From: Pectinophora gossypiella
Taxonomy: Eukaryota > Arthropoda > Insecta > Lepidoptera > Gelechiidae
Assembly (NCBI RefSeq): GCF_024362695.1
Contig: NC_065415.1
Location: forward strand, 14,921,438 to 14,985,437
Reading direction: 5' to 3'
DNA length: 64,000 bases
Below are positions 61,203 to 64,000 of the stretch, in pieces (the first letter of the stretch is position 1; each line of letters starts with the position of its first letter). Both the position numbers and the translations under genes were made by a program. The notes under the pieces are model-generated. The model saw only the letters and a list, made by a program, of their open reading frames with translations. It was not told where the DNA came from and did no database searches.

Positions 61203-64000
61203 TCGTGTCAACCCTGGAGCCTGGAGTTTGGTTGCACAGATACTGCATAGAATTATTACGACTTGTCAATTAGTTTCGTCGACTTCCTTCGTGGCGTCCC
61301 AAGTAGCAATCAAGAATTGTGATTAAGTCATATATGTCTAAACTTTAGCTAAAGTGAGATTTATCCAAATCAAATAGGACTTATTAGGACTTCATAAATT
61401 CATTTCCTTCTTTAATACTATATTGTTTTCAAAAAATCCTACTTTAGATAATTTAGAATACACAAAACCAAGTTAAGTATTCACAAAACTATTTAGTCTT
61501 ATCTCAGCCTACTGTTAAGTCTACAAGTATTCTTTTACTTAACTCAGATTATTTAAAGGCTCACTTAACACTAAATTGATTTAGTGAAGTATCAGTTTAG
61601 TCTTGTAAAGTAAAAATTGATTGCCTAGATATACTTAAGGCAATTTTTATTATTTGTTGCTCCTATACAAGACTGTTTTATTCGTTTTTGACTACAATAA
61701 GTAAAACATAAGAAAAGCCTATTCAATGGACGATAAAATCGAAATAGAAGCAAGAAAAAAGATGGATGAAGTCCAAATAATAAAAGGATCTGGTGGTTTT
61801 CGAAGGCAGAATATTAAATACAGAAAACTAACCTGTGATAATGCACATCCCACTGTTTTTGTTAGCGATGCGATATCTTCTTCATTGCCATAATTTTTTT
61901 TATATCGATTGGTATAACACAATCATTTAATTTTGGCAAAAAAATCGTAAGTTCCTGTTTTTCAAATCCGATCCAGCGCGTGGCGGCCCAGGTACCTACG
62001 TCTCGCACAAATCTTCTCAAAAATGACTAAGCTAGTCTAACCTAGTCTAAGCGCACGGCAACACTACACTATGAAAAATCGAGTTTTATATTAAAACCTG
62101 CTAAGTTCAAATATAAAATTAGGTACCTATTAGTCTAATAATAAATAAATCCAATCAAAAACATAGACGTGAAATGAGAGCCAAGTTCAATATTATGCAA
62201 TGCTTTGGTTGTTGACTTCAACGACAAAAGAAGTGAGATCTAAATGGGTGCCAAGTTCAATGGTCAGTCCTGAAATGTATTTATAAGTAACAGTATAACA
62301 TATCATATCTTCTTATAACATAAGATAATATATTGTAGCCTAAGATCTGTCTTATTGTAGGTAAGTACATATCTTCGTAACGCGTGGGTCCTTTTAAAAA
62401 GACAAATTCAAAACTAAAAGTCGACTTTATAGGTAAAATAATATGCCAGTAAAATGGATGAGAGTGGTGTTGTATCGTGGGCGAAAAGCTGACAACCTAT
62501 CACTGCTAAACACATGTTCCAACTTGCTTACCTACCCTTAAAGTACTTGTCAAATGTGGCATCAAGTGGTTTTATGATCACTTAGTGCTCTGCCGACCCC
62601 GATATAGGCGTGATTGTATGTTATGTTAAGTTAATCTACATACCTACCACAAAAAGACCGGCTGTCATGAGTTTTGATTACTTACTGATTCTTACATCTA
62701 TAGTTAGGTACAGGCACTAATTAGGTATTTATGTTAAGCGTTCATGATAGAATCTAATTATTAAAAAGTTGCCAGTTTTTTTATTTTTTCCTTTATATTC
62801 ATCTAATTACCTATCTGCATACCAAATTTTAACTCTCTAGGTCATCTGGAACTGGGTTAGAGTTTTGATAAAAATGAGTCAGTCAGTCAGTCAAAAAATG
62901 AGGATTTTGGACATTAATATCTAAATAACCGTTTGAGATAAGCTTATGAAATTTAGAACACTTATATGTATCTCACAAGTCTCAATATATGAAACAAATT
63001 AGATACGTTTATGTGAAATAGTTTTTGATTTATGAGGGGGTCAAAAGTGGCTCCAAATGGTTCGTGTAATAATACACACGGTGCGGCTCGCCAGTTCTAT
63101 TTCTTGAACTTGGCTTGACACGCTACCGCGTACTTTTCTTTCTTCTTTCATTCTTTCTTTTAATAATTTTAAAAATGTACCTATTTTTAACTAAGCTTTA
63201 TTCACAATCATAAACAAAAAATATCTATTTTAAGTTTTGTGTATGGTTAAATGCATTTAAAGTGGGCATTAGATTTGATTCCTTTATTTTTTAGCTTGAT
63301 GAAGACATCGGGAATTTGGCCGCCTTTTTTAACAATAATGTTTTAGGTGGGATTAGAAACTACCGCGCACACACACGACGTTAATCAAATTGCAAGGGTT
63401 CTTCGTATATACAATATTCAACGGATACTCGTTAATTTTTACAATAATCACATTGTTTCCGTTGGCAATTAGAAGCGCGGTGATCGTACCTACTTTGCGT
63501 CAGCGAACCATGTAGGTACCTATGAGAATGTATGCACGGAGACTCATTAGCAAATTGAGTTTATGTTTGTTAGTTCCAATTGTGATAAATATTAAATAAT
63601 TAAGTAAATCACATTCCTATCCAAGTAAGAACTCAGCATAACAATATTTTTTTATCTTCCACGAGTCGAAAAACTTACCTCTCAAACAAACATACTTTCC
63701 ATAGGTTTTAAGCTTGTTCGATTTTAATTGTTACTTGTTACATAGATGATTCTGGCACAGAATAAACAAACATGATTTTACGACATTACTTTACTAAATC
63801 AAAATAGAGGATCACTTTAGATATAAGAGTTTTAAGTAGGAATTCACTAAATACTTTTTGTCTTAAGTTGGTATACTCCTAGACAATTGAAGTAAAATTT
63901 ATCTTAACTAGTACTTGATGAAGTGCAACTTGACTTTACTTTTCTAAACTGATTCTTACGAAATCAATTGTTTCTAAAGTCTTACTTCATTTAGAAAAAT
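61203..64000. other. Largely unrecognised AT-rich end of the window
   Basis: Two short-word-rich stretches (61320-61640 and 63780-64000) are built of AAGT/ACTT and TTTAGT/ACTAAA words and look alike in composition. (GTCA)n at 62877-62893; a LINE-like CTCTGCCGACCCCGATATAGGCGTGA scrap near 62587-62615. Small plus frame 61728-61892 (begins MDDKIEIEARKKMDEV) and the opposite frame have no domain I can name. No host gene supported. Confidence 0.4.

Noticed and set aside
61719..61922. Small frames on both strands with a CAG/GTTAGT donor-like site on the minus strand
   Set aside because: Could be an exon, but I recognise no domain and see no partner exon, so I do not call it.
62750..63130. Conserved-looking stretch with GTCAGTCAGTCA and a CGGTGCGGCTCGCC part
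   Set aside because: It feels like a known lepidopteran repeat, but I cannot define ends or class with confidence.

Overview
This window looks like AT-rich, intergenic or intronic DNA from a moth or butterfly (Lepidoptera). Evidence: eukaryotic, poly(A)-tailed, 5'-truncated LINE debris; several tRNA-headed SINE families in many copies; MITEs with target-site duplications; Helitron-like scraps typical of lepidopteran genomes; and no long ORFs except one transposase. I see no convincing host protein-coding gene, no true tRNA or rRNA gene and no CRISPR array. Family names used here (SINE-A, -B, -D, -G, -H; LINE-C, -R, -T, -S, -J; MITE-F, -I, -P and so on) are labels for this annotation only; database names would need a Repbase/Dfam search.

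Layout. 0-4 kb: SINE-A and SINE-B copies and decayed LINE reverse-transcriptase tails. 4.1-5.0 kb: a tRNA-headed SINE-G broken by a composite tRNA/5S SINE (SINE-D) and by LINE-C, both with 13-bp target duplications. 5-13 kb: solo MITEs, a Helitron-like piece, a second SINE-D, LINE tails and a foldback element. 13.1-14.8 kb: a complete Tc1-like transposon with perfect 27-bp inverted repeats, TA duplications and an intact 342-residue DD34E transposase, the only intact gene here. 15-25 kb: nested insertions (MITE in LINE tail, LINE tail in SINE-G, LINE-C in MITE-F, LINE-C in SINE-A). 25-41 kb: SINE-A, MITE-I and LINE C-terminal fragments, a C-rich MITE and an interrupted minisatellite. 41.4-43.0 kb: the most striking structure, two 757-bp arms in inverted orientation, about 98% alike with no net indel, around a 96-bp loop; a frame through the loop resembles the core of a DDE_Tnp_4 (PIF/Harbinger/IS5-type) transposase. 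43-64 kb: more SINE and LINE debris, a hAT-type MITE with 8-bp duplications, a long-TIR MITE, and at the far right about 2.8 kb with little I can name.

How the parts relate. The SINEs carry internal Pol III promoter boxes and depend on LINE machinery. SINE-A, -B and -D share a central domain, and B and D share a 3' tail, which suggests common ancestry or a common LINE partner. MITE-I and the Tc1 element both duplicate TA, but their ends differ, so this Tc1 copy is probably not the mobiliser of MITE-I. Target duplications let the relative age of several insertions be read directly.
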